The notes under the pieces: model-generated
Databases searched by the model: none
What the model was told of the DNA's origin: nothing
What the model saw: the letters and a program-made list of their open reading frames with translations, nothing else
Origin: Canna indica
Taxonomy: Eukaryota; Streptophyta; Magnoliopsida; Zingiberales; Cannaceae
Reading direction: 5' to 3'
DNA length: 64,000 nucleotides
Assembly (NCBI GenBank): GCA_034359265.1
Contig: CP136890.1
Span: forward strand, 66,961,501-67,025,500
Program-made: the position numbers and the translations under genes
Part shown: one piece after another, positions 10,931 through 22,723 of the stretch
Numbering within the stretch: the first letter of the stretch is position 1
Layout: the number at the start of each line of letters is the position of its first letter

Positions 10931-12731
10931 ACTACACCCCCTACTTAATTAAATCCCTGGCTAGTATTTAGCTTACTAGTCATGTTTCCAAAATCAAATT
11001 GACTTTATTGATTTCATAGGATATTTTAATCTTATACAAATATTCATATATATATATATGAAATGTTGTGTGAAATAATAAAACATGTATGATGGGTTAT
11101 TTAAAATTATGAGAACCGTACGGTGTGGAGCTTATTTCCAACTTACTTCTTGCTGGAATCGGTTGTATACATATTTAATACATGTATTTTCAGAAATCAA
11201 AATCATATGGTAGAATAAAACTATTAGAATAATGGTCTTTAGCATCGGGGCTCATCGACGATCGCCCAGGCCATCAGAAATAGCCACGGCTTTCAGGCGG
11301 CCAAATCAGCCGTGGCTGATGTAACCAAATCAGCCGTGGCTCGCCACTACTAGAATATTGACTATCAGTCATGGGGTTCACTGATGATCGTCTATCCCGT
11401 CAGAACTATCGATGGCTTTCTGACAGGCGCAGCAGCCGTGGCTGATGTAACCAAATCAGCTGCAGCTCGCATACGACCCCCTAAGGCCGTGGCTCATAGC
11501 TGATGGCGCGCACGAGACGAAATAAAATAACTTAGTAGCAACAGCTTAGCGGGGGCCCCAGGGCCATCGACGATATAAATAAGTCATTAGCCACGACTAA
11601 CAGCGGCTGTCGCTTATTAATTGATGGCGTGAATGCGACACAAAAATAAAAAACACGTCACCGACGGCTTAGAGAAGGCTGTGTCGGCCGTCAGTGATAT
11701 AATTAGTAGTTATCCACGATTTACCGACGACTGCGGGCCATCGATGATAAACCTTTTTTTTTGCGTTCACACCTGACCCTTCTGGCCGCTTTCTCCTTCT
11801 CTTCTTCTCGCCCGCTCTCGTCACCGCCCACTCTTGTTGTCGCGCCTCGCCGCTGCGATTGCCACCTATCACCGCTGCCCTCGCCGCCTCATTGCTGCCC
11901 TAGCCCGCGTAAGGTATTCTCCGGCGCCCCCCTTTTGATCTCCGTCGCCACTAGTGTCGGCCTCTACACGCCGCACGCCGACACTGGAGAACGGCGCCGG
12001 CGTGTAGACACCGACGCCATATTTGGGGATGAATCCCTCGACCCCAACCAGATGGTATAGTAGTCGGCAGTAGCTGCCGGCTACCATTTGATTAGGGGTT
12101 TAACCGCTAATCTTAGATTTAGGTTTTGTTTTTTTTATTTTTAGGTTTATTTATTATCGGTTGATTGTAGATTTTATCTGTTAATTGTAGATTAATTTTA
12201 GATTAGTTGTAGATTAATTTTAGATTAATTGTTAATTTTAGTTTGGTTTTATATTACTTGTTAATTAAGTTTTTTTGTTGTTAGATTAAATTTAGGTTAG
12301 TTTTAATATTAGGGTTATACATGGCCGGAGGACTAGACTCCTTTTGTAGAGGTTGCATGAGAGCTCGTTGCCCTCGCTCGCTACAACCAACTGCTTTAAT
12401 AGACCCATAAAATCATGATGAGACAGCTGGGGGCCACACAAATTGGGCAAATTCAGGGACACGACCTCGAGTGGATTCCTAGACCTATGTGGAACTAGCT
12501 CGTTGACCGGTGGGACACGCCTGAGTGGCATGAGGCCTCCCGGACAGCATCGAGAAACCACATGTTCGGGGGGACGGCATGGGCACACGCCACACTAGTG
12601 GCTCCGTGTCTTTTGCAGTGCATGAGCGTCATATGCATGTATAATTTTCTTAATTTTAATTAAATTATATATTATGTACAATGATACTAATGCATTTATT
12701 TTCTAATGTAAGACGTATGTGATGGAGGATG

Positions 12732-14137
12732 GTGTTGGTTGAAATGGTCACACTAGAGGGGGGGTGAATAGTGTGTTAACTAAATCTTATCGCTTAATTC
12801 CGTTTTTAATCTTTTCTTGCAACTTAGACAATTCACAATTCTAATATTCAATGTGTAAGCAATAAGTAAAGAAATTAAGCAAACTCAAAAGAGATAATGC
12901 AAACACAATTATTTATAGTGGTTCGGCCTCAATGCCTACTCCACTACCTAAGCACCGTGCTTAGGATTTCACACCCAAATTTACTCATTATGAGTAGCTT
13001 ACAATTGAGGACTTTACACCGGAAAGAACCTACACTCACCTCGAATGCACTTCCACCCCCGGAAGTATCCCGCCTTCCTACTGAGTGAGCTTTCCCACCT
13101 CAATTTCTAAGACCTACTCCTAACTTAGATTACACAAGTGGTTTTACACCTTATACACCAAGGTAACCACTTACACACAAAATCACACACAAAGTCATCT
13201 TACAAGCTCAAGTAAATTTAAGTAAAAAACAAATAAAAAATAATTCTATTACAAGAGGGGGAAGAAGAGAACTTATCACAATGAACACCTCTTCTTTTGG
13301 AGCATAGCACCCTTGATGAACCCTTTAATGAAGAACACTTGAAGATGAGGGATCAAGAGCTAGGTTTAAAGAATTTGATCAATTGAGAAGCTTGGAGGAT
13401 GCTAAAGATCACTCTTTGAAGGTTATTGGCATCAATAGTTACCTAGGAGAGAAAGAGAAGAGTATTTATAATCCTCCAATCAAACGGCTCGTCAACGGAC
13501 GCATTTTTGCCCATTGTCGACACCCTATCGCTTGCCGGTCGATGGTCTGTCGATCGACCGATCGACCGCCCAACGACCGCTGGCATTCTGCCCTTCTGCC
13601 GCTCTGTTCGATCGACCGGAGGATCGACCGACTGTATCTTGATTCTGATCCTCAGCTGACCGATCGATCGATCGATCGAACGAAGTGGACACTACCAGTT
13701 TTTGGCCTCGTTTGGTCGACCGACCGATCGACCGAAGTAGCCACTGCCAATTTATGGCATTGTTCGGTCTTTCGACCGGTCGACCAAAGTGGCTACTGCC
13801 ATTTTTTAACATCATTCGATCGATCGATCGGTCGACCGAACCTAGAATAGAAATTTTCTTTTTAGATCTTCTTGTTGCGCGCTTTGTTTTCTGATTCTGT
13901 TCTTCAGTGTGCTCCAACTCGAAAGACTTTCTATGTATTCTTTTGATTTGACCAAGCCATCTCTAGTGCACACATTGGTTTGTTTCAAGATCAATGTCGC
14001 AAGACGTGAAACTTGACTTGTCATTTATCAATCCTGCGAGCTTCATACTTCAAGAACTTGGTTAAACATATTTGGTTTGTTATCATCAAAATAGTCATGA
14101 AGAGAATAGAGCATAAAGAAAAAAATCTTCAGCCAAT
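12732..14137 (-). repeat. Solo LTR of the SIRE-like Copia family
   Basis: It is the inverted counterpart of the LTR at 2089-3628. Read on the minus strand it opens TTGGCTGAAG, carries TTTGATGATAACAAACC and closes CACACTATTCACCCCCCC then CTAGTGTGACC. It sits inside the CACTA-3 transposase gene between GGATG (12727-12731) and AGATG (14138-14142), a 5-bp duplication with one mismatch. No internal region is present on either side, so it is a solo LTR left by recombination. Confidence 0.75.
13560..13850 (-). repeat. 52-bp tandem repeat with TCGATCGA cores in the solo LTR
   Basis: The block CGAAGTGG-CACTACC starting at 13681 recurs at 13733 and 13785, an exact 52-bp spacing. Each copy ends in a palindromic GATCGATCGACCGAC-type core. 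Earlier, more diverged units extend left to about 13560. Confidence 0.85.
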
Positions 14138-15398
14138 AGATGACACCGTCCAACGCCCCTCGTTGATGCAGGTGTTTGAGCGCACTTACCGTCGGTGACA
14201 AGCAGTGGGGGACTACGTCGATAGTAGGGCCTCGATCATCATGGTAAGTATTTATGTCTATTTGATTTACACAATTTTTATTTATAGTTTATATATATGT
14301 AGTATTTAAAATATAAATGTGTATATGAGACATACACGAGGACCGTGATGGAGTGTGGGGGAATGCCACAGGGTGACTTTGACCCTATAACGTGGGTCGA
14401 GGCTTTAGGTGGCTGGGAGCACGATCGTATTTATGGCTTTACAGACAGTGGCTATGCACGAGCCGTGTTAGGGCCACTTGGGACATCGACCCCTCCCGTT
14501 GTGCGTGAGCGACCCTCAATATCCCAGACGCAGGACCAGAGCCAGATAGTAACCTTGGAGTCCGAGCTTACACAGCAGAGATAGACGATGGAGGAGAAGA
14601 GATAGTCGATGGAGGAGAAAAGATGGACGAATGACGAGTTGAGATAGACGATGGATACGCAGAGATAGATGATGCAGAACATGTAGGGGCTCCTGACTCA
14701 GATTGCATCTCACTCCGGCATTCATATACCTATGATGTTCGAGTCATCCTCCTCGACCCAGTCGACGCTCCCGACCTAGTTGCTGTCAACTCCACCACCT
14801 CAACCGCAGTTGTGAGATTTTGATTTATTGTATTTTGATACTTGTCAACCTCCATTTGATGCTTAAATACTTGATAGTTGTTTATATACTTAGTTGTGAT
14901 ATTTTGATACTTGTTTGCTTCCGTTTGAGACTTAGATTGATGATATTTAAGTAAAACTTGTATGGTTGGTTGTATTTGTATATGTATGATTATTTGTGAT
15001 TGTAAATTATGGTTGTAAATAAATTCTATCATGTGAATATTATTGTATACAGAAATTTCCAAAATTTTATTGTTTAGCGATGGCTTACCCACGACTAACT
15101 GTCACAAAGCCGTCGTCGAAAGCGTATCATAACAGACTGATGGACTGGGCAACACCAAATATCATGATTGCTAATAATATCACTGACGACTCTGAGCTGA
15201 TAGTTTAATGTCAACGACAGCCGCCTCGACCGTCACTTATGTGTTTAAATTAGCGACAGCCGCGGCCGTCACAAATTATTTGAGACGCACACATAAGCGA
15301 CGGCGTTTTGCCATGGCGCTCGCCGTCCGTGATAGTCGTCACCAACAGTTCAGCCACAGCATGAGCTATCGATGATAGCGATAATTTTAGTAGTGTAA

Positions 15399-15843
15399 GA
15401 AGACAATACAATTGAGCACATAAATCAAGTACACATGGTCTCTCTACTATTGTATTAAGCTTTATATGAGTATCAAGTTGGGTTATATGAGTTATGTTCG
15501 ATTGGCATCGTCTAATATTAGATACTTGAGACTTGAGAGATCTGAAGCTTTATTGATTTAGGCAAACACACATGGTCTCTCTACTATTTTATCTTCCTAA
15601 TTTTCTAGGATTGAACATTATAGTTTTAATTTTTTTTTCGAGTATAGTTCTTAATTTAGTTATTGTATAAAACTCTCAAGTATATAATAAAATATATATT
15701 GTGCAATTCTATACTCAAATTTTGCATATATATCTTGCCTTAGACTAAATTTCCTAACAAATTAGGCATGCGAGTATGAACTATATATAGTGATTTTATC
15801 ACTAATCTCATTTGCAACTAATTAATTAATTAGTAGTTAATGA
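15399..15843. other. AT-rich intergenic DNA, nothing recognised
   Basis: The stretch contains a near-repeated phrase CACATGGTCTCTCTACTATT (15432 and 15571), about 140 bp apart. No gene is visible. Confidence 0.4.
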
Positions 15844-15887
15844 AAGATTATGTTAAAAAAAAAATTAAAATAAACTACTTCATATTA

Positions 15888-16376
15888 TTAACGAACAAAA
15901 CTGGGACCACAAAAGTCCCTTCCACAAAGACTTTGGAGCTCCGGTGGTCTTACATGAGACCAAACCCGCGAGCCACCATTTAACCGAGCAAAATTTGCAG
16001 TCCAATGGGCTGTTTTATTACACTGTTTGAAAGCAAAGCTAAAAGGAATGTTATTACAAGCTAAAGAAAAAGATGAGATGTCATCAAGAACAGCTTGTAA
16101 TCTCCAATCCGAGCAGCTTCCAAGCTTCAAAGAGTCCACGAGTGCTTTGAAATCCGATTCGATAATGACATGCTGGTAATGCTCCTGCAAAATAATAACT
16201 AGTGCTTGTCGGACAGCAAGGGTTTCCGCATGCAGAATAGAGTTAGCCTTAATTAACAAACATTCAGCGTATAAGATTTTACCAAGGTGATCCCTAGAAA
16301 TAAGACCAACAGCAAAAAAAGAGCTAGAAAAGGAGGCATCATAATTGATTTTTATGCAACCTGGAGGAGGGGGCAT
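15888..16376 (-). pseudogene. LINE RNase H domain
   Basis: This is an open 162-residue frame of the RVT_3 type. It starts with a proline-rich hinge and CIKINYDASF (first catalytic Asp), then HAETLAVRQAL (catalytic Glu), IIESDFKALVDSL (catalytic Asp), and the family's N..AH pattern in CNKTAHWTANFARLNG. The three acidic residues are kept. It would remove the RNA strand after target-primed reverse transcription. It is cut off from the reverse transcriptase by stops between 16377 and 16536, so it is listed as part of a broken ORF2. Confidence 0.85.
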
Positions 16377-16535
16377 TCATTTACATATGAAAAGAGTTCT
16401 AGCTTTAGCATTGCCCTCAGAAATTAAATTTGAATCGAGAAAGCCAACATAAGATATTATTTTCTTCGCTAAGCAAGAGGGGGAAAGCTGCCGCACCTGG
16501 TCCAGCTCCTCATTTCTCCCAAACCAAATGAACTA

Positions 16536-18672
16536 TCATGAAACGACAACTAATCTTTTTATCGAGCAACAAACTGAATAATCACTCAAGATAAGAAGAT
16601 TGCTACCAAGTATCCATGGCTGTCTATTTGGCAGCATGATTTTAAAATAGTTTTGTAAACATGTCAAAATTTCAAGAGTAAAGGAGCAAGAACAAAACAA
16701 ATGTTCAAATGTTTCAACAGCCAAATGGCAAAAAGAACAAGAGCTGTTTGAAGATAATTTTAAAGAGTAAAGCCTGTCCTTGGTAAGTAGTCTACCATGC
16801 ATCAACTTCCAAATGAAAAGCTTAATTTTTTGAGGGAGCTTTAAGGACCAAATAGTCATCCAGTTAAAAGGAGGATTAGCCATTAAAACATCATGCTTGA
16901 GGAGAAACTTGTAAGTTGCAGCAGTGGTAACGTTTCCATTTTTACTACCAGTCCAGATAAGTTTATCATCATGGGGTGTTAAAGGAAGGCCAATCATAGA
17001 AATGGATGCACCCAACTCCAGAGAGAACATGTCATTACACAGAGCCTCATCCCATTGCTGATTTTTAATGAGGTAGTTTACCTTCAATGCATCATTAATT
17101 AAGTGAATGTTAATGAAGGTGGGCTTCCTGTTGAATGGTAAGTCAAGTATCCAAGGGTCATGCATGAAGGATGTGTTATTCCCAGATATGATGATGAATT
17201 GGAAACCAATGGAGAGCTTATTAAAAGCTTTCACAAAGAGTCTCCAGGACCAGGAACAGGAGGGATGAGGTTCAGCATTAGCAATGGAAAGCTTAGGGTA
17301 CTTGTGTTTCACTAGATGGAGCCATAGATTGTCCATGTTATTAAGATAGGCAGCCACCCTTTTTGCAATAAGGGAGAGGCTTTGAAGGTATACATTGTGG
17401 ATACCAAGACCACTATTTGCTTTAGGGACAGTAATGTTGTCCCAAGAGATCAAATGCATCTTTTTATGCTCACTGTTAGACCCCCAGAAAAAGTTGCTTA
17501 TGATGTCATTGATTTTATTCATGGCTTTCTTAGGCAACCCAGGAAACAGAGATTGTGTGAAGGGGTATTGAAGTTAGGACAGATTTCACAAGGGTAAGCT
17601 TCCCAGCTTGGGAAAGGTATTTGGATTGCCATGAGCCCAATTTACTGTTAATAGAGTCAGACAGATAGTCATAGGCTTTATCAGGAGGATTTTTGGGGGA
17701 GATAATAGTACTTAGGTATTTAAAAGGAAAAGTGCCCTCTGTCATGTTGAGTTTTTGACAAATAGATTGTCTAATATTTAAGGGGGTATTTTTTGGAAAG
17801 TATATGGCAGATTTGAGAGGATTAACCCTCTGACCAGTGAGGTTGTGATAGTGCTCAAAGATGGTGTGGATGGAGCTGAGGCTTCTATCATTGGCTTTGA
17901 GCATGAGAAGGATGTCATCAGCAAAGAGGAGATGGCTGATTTTGAAGGATGATTTGATGGTGAGAGGGGTCAAGGAGTTTGATTCAACAACTTGATGAAT
18001 TAGAAGGCTAAGGGTCTGAGCTACGAGGATGTAAAGAAAGGATGAAATGGGGTCACCCTGTCTCACACCTTTGCTAGCTTGGAAGAAGCCAGAAAGTTTC
18101 CCATTAGCTAGGCAGGAGAAAGAGGCAGTGGACATGCATGCATGGATCCACTGAATGAAGATGGAGGGGAAGTTACAAAACTCAAGGACAGATGATAAAG
18201 CTTGCCAAGAAACAAAATCAAAGGCCTTGGCTAGATCTAGTTTAATTAGGATGTTTGGATGCTTGCCTTTTGACTTAAAGATGAAATGAGCAGCTTCTTG
18301 GGCAATGAGAATATTTTCATGAATATTCCTGCCCTTAATGAAAGTTGATTGCTCCTTGGAGATAAGAAGAGGAATGGTCTCTTTGAGCCTATTGGCAAGC
18401 ATCTTAGAAATAGGTCTATAGTCTATAATCTTAGAAGGGTTTTTGACTTTGGAGATGAAGTTTAGAAGGGTTTGGTTCCAAGAGAAGGGGATGAAGGAGG
18501 TTTTTTGAAAGTTGATAATACAGTCAAAGAGATCCTCTTCAATGGTAGACCAATAGGCTTTATAGAATTCAGCTATGAAGTCATCCAACCTAGGGCTTTT
18601 CCCATTGGCCATAGTCTTAACAGTGGGCCATAGCTCCTCCTTAGTGAAGGGCTTGATGAAGTTGCTTTTCAT
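16536..18672 (-). pseudogene. LINE reverse transcriptase and zf-RVT region
   Basis: Two overlapping frames (18672-17530 and 17537-16536) encode a non-LTR reverse transcriptase split by a frameshift near 17535. Motifs are LDLAKAFD (first Asp), KGVRQGDPIS, and the catalytic FADD (residues 250-253 of the first frame). The second frame carries NKINDIISNFFWG and the zf-RVT signature WKLMHGRLLTKDRL with CSFC...H...C. A deletion is visible after DYRPIS: the usual ten or so residues before the KMLANRLK helix are missing, with an IS repeat at the join. The upstream endonuclease and downstream RNase H belong to the same ORF2. Confidence 0.9.
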
Positions 18673-19964
18673 GAAGTTGGGAATAGTAGGGAAGCATGGT
18701 CATAACTGAATAGAGAAGGGGTTGATGTTGGAGGGCTGCCAAAGATTTTTGTAATAATTGGCAAAGGCTTGAAGAACGGAGCTATCACTAGTGATGACAT
18801 CTCAATTTTCATCAGTAATTTTGCTAATGAAATTTGTTCTTCTTCTAGTGGTGACCACTCTATGAAAATAAGCTGTGTTCCTGTTACCATCTAGAAGTCA
18901 TTTAGTTTTGGCTTTGGCCCACCACTTGAGGCTGATTTGCCTTTGAAGGGCCTGGATTTTATTATAGAGGGAGATAAGAGTGTCTTCTTCCCAGCTAGAG
19001 AGGGAAGAAGAAGCTTCTTTTTGCTCAAGTTTAGTGGCCTCAGCTTTGAAAGTCTTAAGGGAGACCTCTAAATTGCCAAGTTGAGTTTTATTCCATTTAG
19101 AAAAGGTCTGTTTGGTGAGCCTAAGATGAGTAACAAAGTTGTTTTGAGGGATAGAAGGAGGGAGGGGGCTGGATCAGGCAGAATTAATAATGTTTTTGGA
19201 TTCAGGATATTCAGTCCAGAAGTTCTAGAATCTAAAGAGGTTATTGTTGCTTGTTGTCTTGGGATTGAGTTCTATAAGGAGGGGGCAATGATCAGAGCCA
19301 TATCTCATCAGATGCCTAATAGAGGAGGTGCCATAATGGTGAAGCCAGGCAGGATTGGCAAAGATTCTGTCTAACCTGATTAAAATATTATGTTTGCCCT
19401 TTCTATTGTTGCACCAGGTGAATTTGGGACCACTAAAGCCTAGATCAATGTGATTGAAGTTAACTATGAAATTTCTAAAGATTCTAATGTTATGGTTGAG
19501 TTTGAAGTCTAAACTACCTTTTTTATCTTTAGGGTTAAGGATGGAATTGCAGTGCCAGCTAGTAGCTAGGGGTAAGTAGAGAAATCTAAGTTAGAGAGTT
19601 GATGCCAAAGTTTATTCCTAATAATAGGATTTGTATTAGCATATGTGTCGGAGAATAAGAAGGATGGGGAGTCAGAAATAGACAAAATAGCATGCATAAC
19701 ATCATGGTCAGAGTGTAAAATTTCAGCTTTAACATAACAAGCATTCCACAATAATAATAAACCACCAGAAGCTCTATTTGAAGAGAAGGGGGAATCATTC
19801 CAATTTCTACCAACTTTAGAGATGAAAGAGGTAGCTACAGAATCATCAATGTGAGTTTCCTGGAGTGCAAAATTTTTAACATTATAAGTTCTGATTAAAC
19901 TATGCATTCTGTCAAGGATGGAGGGTTTTAGGACCCTTTTAACATTCCAGACAATGATGTTCAT
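18673..19964 (-). pseudogene. LINE apurinic-type endonuclease region
   Basis: The first frame (19964-19566) opens MNIIVWNVKR and contains NFALQETHID, the Asn and Glu motifs of exonuclease-endonuclease-phosphatase nicking domains. It then stops; further pieces continue to 18673 in shifted frames (for example RSSVLQAFANYYKNLW-like text near 18790-18720). It would nick target DNA to prime reverse transcription. The region is clearly decayed. Confidence 0.8.
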
Positions 19965-19967
19965 GGA

Positions 19968-21825
19968 TTAATTAGAGGGAACTAACACCATCTGATCCTG
20001 AGGAATGGGGGATCCACTTCTATGTCTTTTACTGTTGGTAGGGCTTCCAGAGTTAGAGCTAACTGGGGAAGACCTAGGAGGATTCTGTCTAGGTTTACTA
20101 GGTCTACTGGGCATTTGGGACTTGCCTTTCCTAGAATCCTTAGATTTATCAGGCTCCTTATCAGGAGGAGCAGTCTTAAAGATAAGGGAGATTTCCTTGG
20201 CCAAGTCATCAAAAGATTTTTGAATGAAGTTAGAGTTAGAGGCCTCATCAATAGGTTGTTTTAGGAAGAGGTTCTTGATGTTGGATTAGAAAGGGGCCAA
20301 AAGTATTGGCTTTAGTAGATGTTTTGGTAAGGTTTGGAGTGTCATTGGCTTTAAAATTTTGGTGTTTTAGAAAGGATTGAGGTTTAGTGAAATTTTTAGC
20401 TCTCTGGCCAGAGAGTTTGTGGTCCACAACCTTCCTAATGGAGGCATCCTCGTGTGTTTTGGTAGATTTGGATAAGCTAGATTTGATAGTATTAATTGGA
20501 GCAACAGAAGGTTGCGAGACAGCATTTTTCTGATCTCTCCGACGTCTCACTTGTATCTAAGGACCACACACTGGTTCTTCAACATTAGAAGGTTGGGCCA
20601 CAGTAGTCTCCAGGTCAGGGGGAGAGGGGATAGGGGGGCTAGGAGTGGGGAAGGGGTCTTCAATGGGCACATTGGCTAGGGGGGGGGGGGTGTTTGGATT
20701 GGGGGGTGAGATTAGGTTTGTAATTGATTTTTCTAGGACAAGCATGTTCTCTGGACCAACCAGGCCACATAAAAAGCAAACTGATGGAAGGTTCTCATAA
20801 ATCACTGGTTGGAAAAATTTATTATCAGGAACCGAGATCCAGAGACCTTGTTTAATAGGTTGGGAAAGATCTATTTTGACACAAATCCGAATGTATTTCC
20901 CTCTTTGGAATTCAAAAGACCGGGAGTCAATCGAAATAAGTTTACCAATACTACTAGCAATAGAAGAAACAGAAGTTGGATTCCATAATTCCAAAGGTAA
21001 TGCATGAATACGAAGCCAGACAAGAGCCGAGGAAATGTCCTTCAACCATGGTCGGAAGAAGGGCTTCCAAGGGACCAATCTTATAACAGCACCACAGCAA
21101 GACCATGGTCGCCCAGTTAGGACCGTGGTGGCATTCGAAGAATCACAAAATCAGAAAATAAAAAAGTTTTCTTCAATGTCAAGAACATTACATAAGCCAT
21201 ATGAAGACCATAAATTAAAAGCCCATCGGGAAACAACAGACAAAGGAGGAGGTCGACCGAGAAATTTACCGACAATGCTACTTTGCCATGGAGATTGCCT
21301 TTCAGAGACTTGTTCAAGGGTAAAAGAAACTTTACCTGGAGCACTATTTGAGATTTTGGAAAAGGTCAAGGCTTCGGCGGAATTAGGGCTTGTGAACTGA
21401 GTGCCTCGGAGGATTTGGGCCCAAGTAAGTGCTGGAGGGGAAGTAGCAAGGACCCTCGACTCCAGATCGGGATGAGCCAAGCCCGGATTAGGGTTCGGAG
21501 ACATGTTGAAGAAGTTAGGGTTAGGGTTTGTGTCAAAATTGGGGGAAAGGATCTTACCTGCAGAGAAACGTAGGGTTTCGATAGAGGAAGAGGGGGGAAG
21601 GGCACATGATGCTAGATCAGGGTTGATGCCTTCCGATGGAGAGGGAAGGTTCGCCGTGGATGGTAGAGAGGGTTGTAGTTGGGGGGAATCCCCCATCGGG
21701 ACATCCGTAAGAGAAGGGGGAGGTGGAGGCTGCTGTCGAGAGGGCGGGGGATCATCGGGGGGTAGAGGATCGCCATCCTCTACCATCGCAGAGGTAGTCG
21801 CCATGTTTCGCCAGAGCAGGGGCAC
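19968..21825 (-). pseudogene. LINE ORF1 (gag-like, DUF4283 type)
   Basis: Frames run 21825-21151, 21078-20557, 20550-20248 and 20204-19968. The N-terminal part is low-complexity Pro/Ser. The middle has the DUF4283 pattern (WLRIHALPLELWN, IGKLISIDSRSFEFQRGKYIRI), and VCFLCGLVGPE looks like a zinc knuckle that has lost its later His/Cys. The C-terminal part is basic Ser/Pro/Lys, ending just before the endonuclease. Such proteins bind element RNA. A G run at about 20681-20690 and several shifts break it. Confidence 0.8.
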
Positions 21826-21926
21826 GAAGCGTCATCAGGCCCAAGATTATGTTAATTAAAGCTTGTATTTTTACAGTCCTATCTCTAGTTTAATTAGGAA
21901 TTTGTCCAATAAATTTAATCATGGGA

Positions 21927-22515
21927 TAATTTTTTTTTACCAAAAGATAAGATATTTTAACTAAAAGCTGACAAACTAGTAGAGATACAATATGAAGTAA
22001 TTAAGTATCAAGTCGAGGTTAGGAGGGCGAACAGAAGTCCAAATGTTGGACTCCCTTCCGACTTGAGCTCGGTATGCTGCCCAATGGGTAGCTTTATTAC
22101 AAGCTCGGGGCATAAAAGAAAACGATACATTGGAAAACTTTTTAAGGAAAATTAAAATATTCTGAGAAAATATTCCAAGGGATCCTTGCAAGGCCATTAA
22201 TGGAGTCAACCAGCAACTTACAATCGGATTCTACGCAAAAATTGTTCAGCTTCTTTGAATATGCAAAGGTAAGAACAAACAAGACAGCCATCCCTTCATA
22301 GTGCAAGATAGAGTTGAATTTAAAAAATTTATTTTTTGCATATAAACAAGAATCATTAAAATCTCTACAAATAAATTCGGCTCAACCATCATGATCTAAA
22401 AGTGAAGCGTCACAAATAAATTTAAGCATACTAGAAAAGGGGGAGACCAATGAGAAATATTGGTTATCAAAATAGAGTTACCCTCGGATTAGCATCTAAT
22501 TCTTATAAATATTCA
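21927..22515 (-). mobile_element. 5'-truncated LINE copy (RNase H end only)
   Basis: A minus-strand frame near 22209-21976 reads FMPRACNKATHWAAY and TSVRPPNLD, equivalent to the RNase H end of the neighbouring LINE. A sense poly(A) of nine A lies at about 21929-21938. The 10-bp repeat AATCATGGGA brackets the copy (21917-21926 and 22516-22525), the structure expected from incomplete target-primed reverse transcription. Confidence 0.75.
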
Positions 22516-22723
22516 AATCATGGGACAAAATTAATCAAAATTAACTCTAATTTAATTGACTTGATTTTTTTTTCCTTTATAATTATATTATTCTGAGCTG
22601 ATAAATATTCAAATCATGGGACAAAATTAATCAAACTTGATGAATATGGATCAAACATAATTAATTAACTCTAATTTAATTGACTTGATTTTTTTTTCCT
22701 TTATAATTATATTATTCTGAGCT
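22505..22723. repeat. Tandem duplication, two units
   Basis: The unit begins ATAAATATTCAAATCATGGG and ends TTATATTATTCTGAGCT. It occurs at 22505-22600 and again at 22601-22723. The second copy has about 26 extra bases in its middle, and the two are otherwise near-identical, so the event is recent or one unit later lost bases. Confidence 0.85.

Larger units (their letters stand above)
12310..14690 (+). pseudogene. TNPA-like (Transposase_24) remnant, split by an LTR
   Basis: Three blocks line up with the exons of the second transposon protein in the complete element at 27248-34169. They are 12320-12625 (W/R-rich block ending in SFAVHE), 12710-12731 continued at 14143-14250 (VFERTYRR), and 14345-14590 (GGMPQGDFDPITWVEALGG). 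Function would be binding to the element's subterminal repeats, as for En/Spm TNPA-type proteins. Stops interrupt every block, and the 1.4-kb LTR interrupts the gene, so no product is expected. Confidence 0.65.
11219..15395 (+). mobile_element. CACTA-3: non-autonomous CACTA element
   Basis: The outer left terminus AACTATTAG (11219, one base off CACTATTAG) and the right terminus TTTAGTAGTG (ending 15395) are flanked by the 3-bp duplication TAA (11216-11218 and 15396-15398). Subterminal repeats of the GCCGTGGCTGAT/GCGACGGC type fill both ends. The left end is present twice in tandem (11219-11344 and from 11345). The body has a GC-rich leader (11761-12060), TNPA-like exons and no TNP2, so it depends on another element. 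A solo LTR splits it. Confidence 0.8.
15857..21842 (-). mobile_element. Full-length L1-type LINE with RNase H domain
   Basis: A 13-bp direct repeat AAGATTATGTTAA flanks the element exactly (15844-15856 and 21843-21855). On the minus strand it holds, in order, an ORF1 with a DUF4283-like domain, an endonuclease, a reverse transcriptase, a zf-RVT region and an RNase H, which is the plant L1/Cin4-type layout. The 5' end starts GGGCCTGATGACG. The sense 3' end is T-rich rather than a poly(A) tail. All reading frames are broken, so it is not active. Confidence 0.9.

Noticed and set aside
19081..19374. 97-codon + frame within the LINE
   Set aside because: It is the complementary strand of the decayed endonuclease region.
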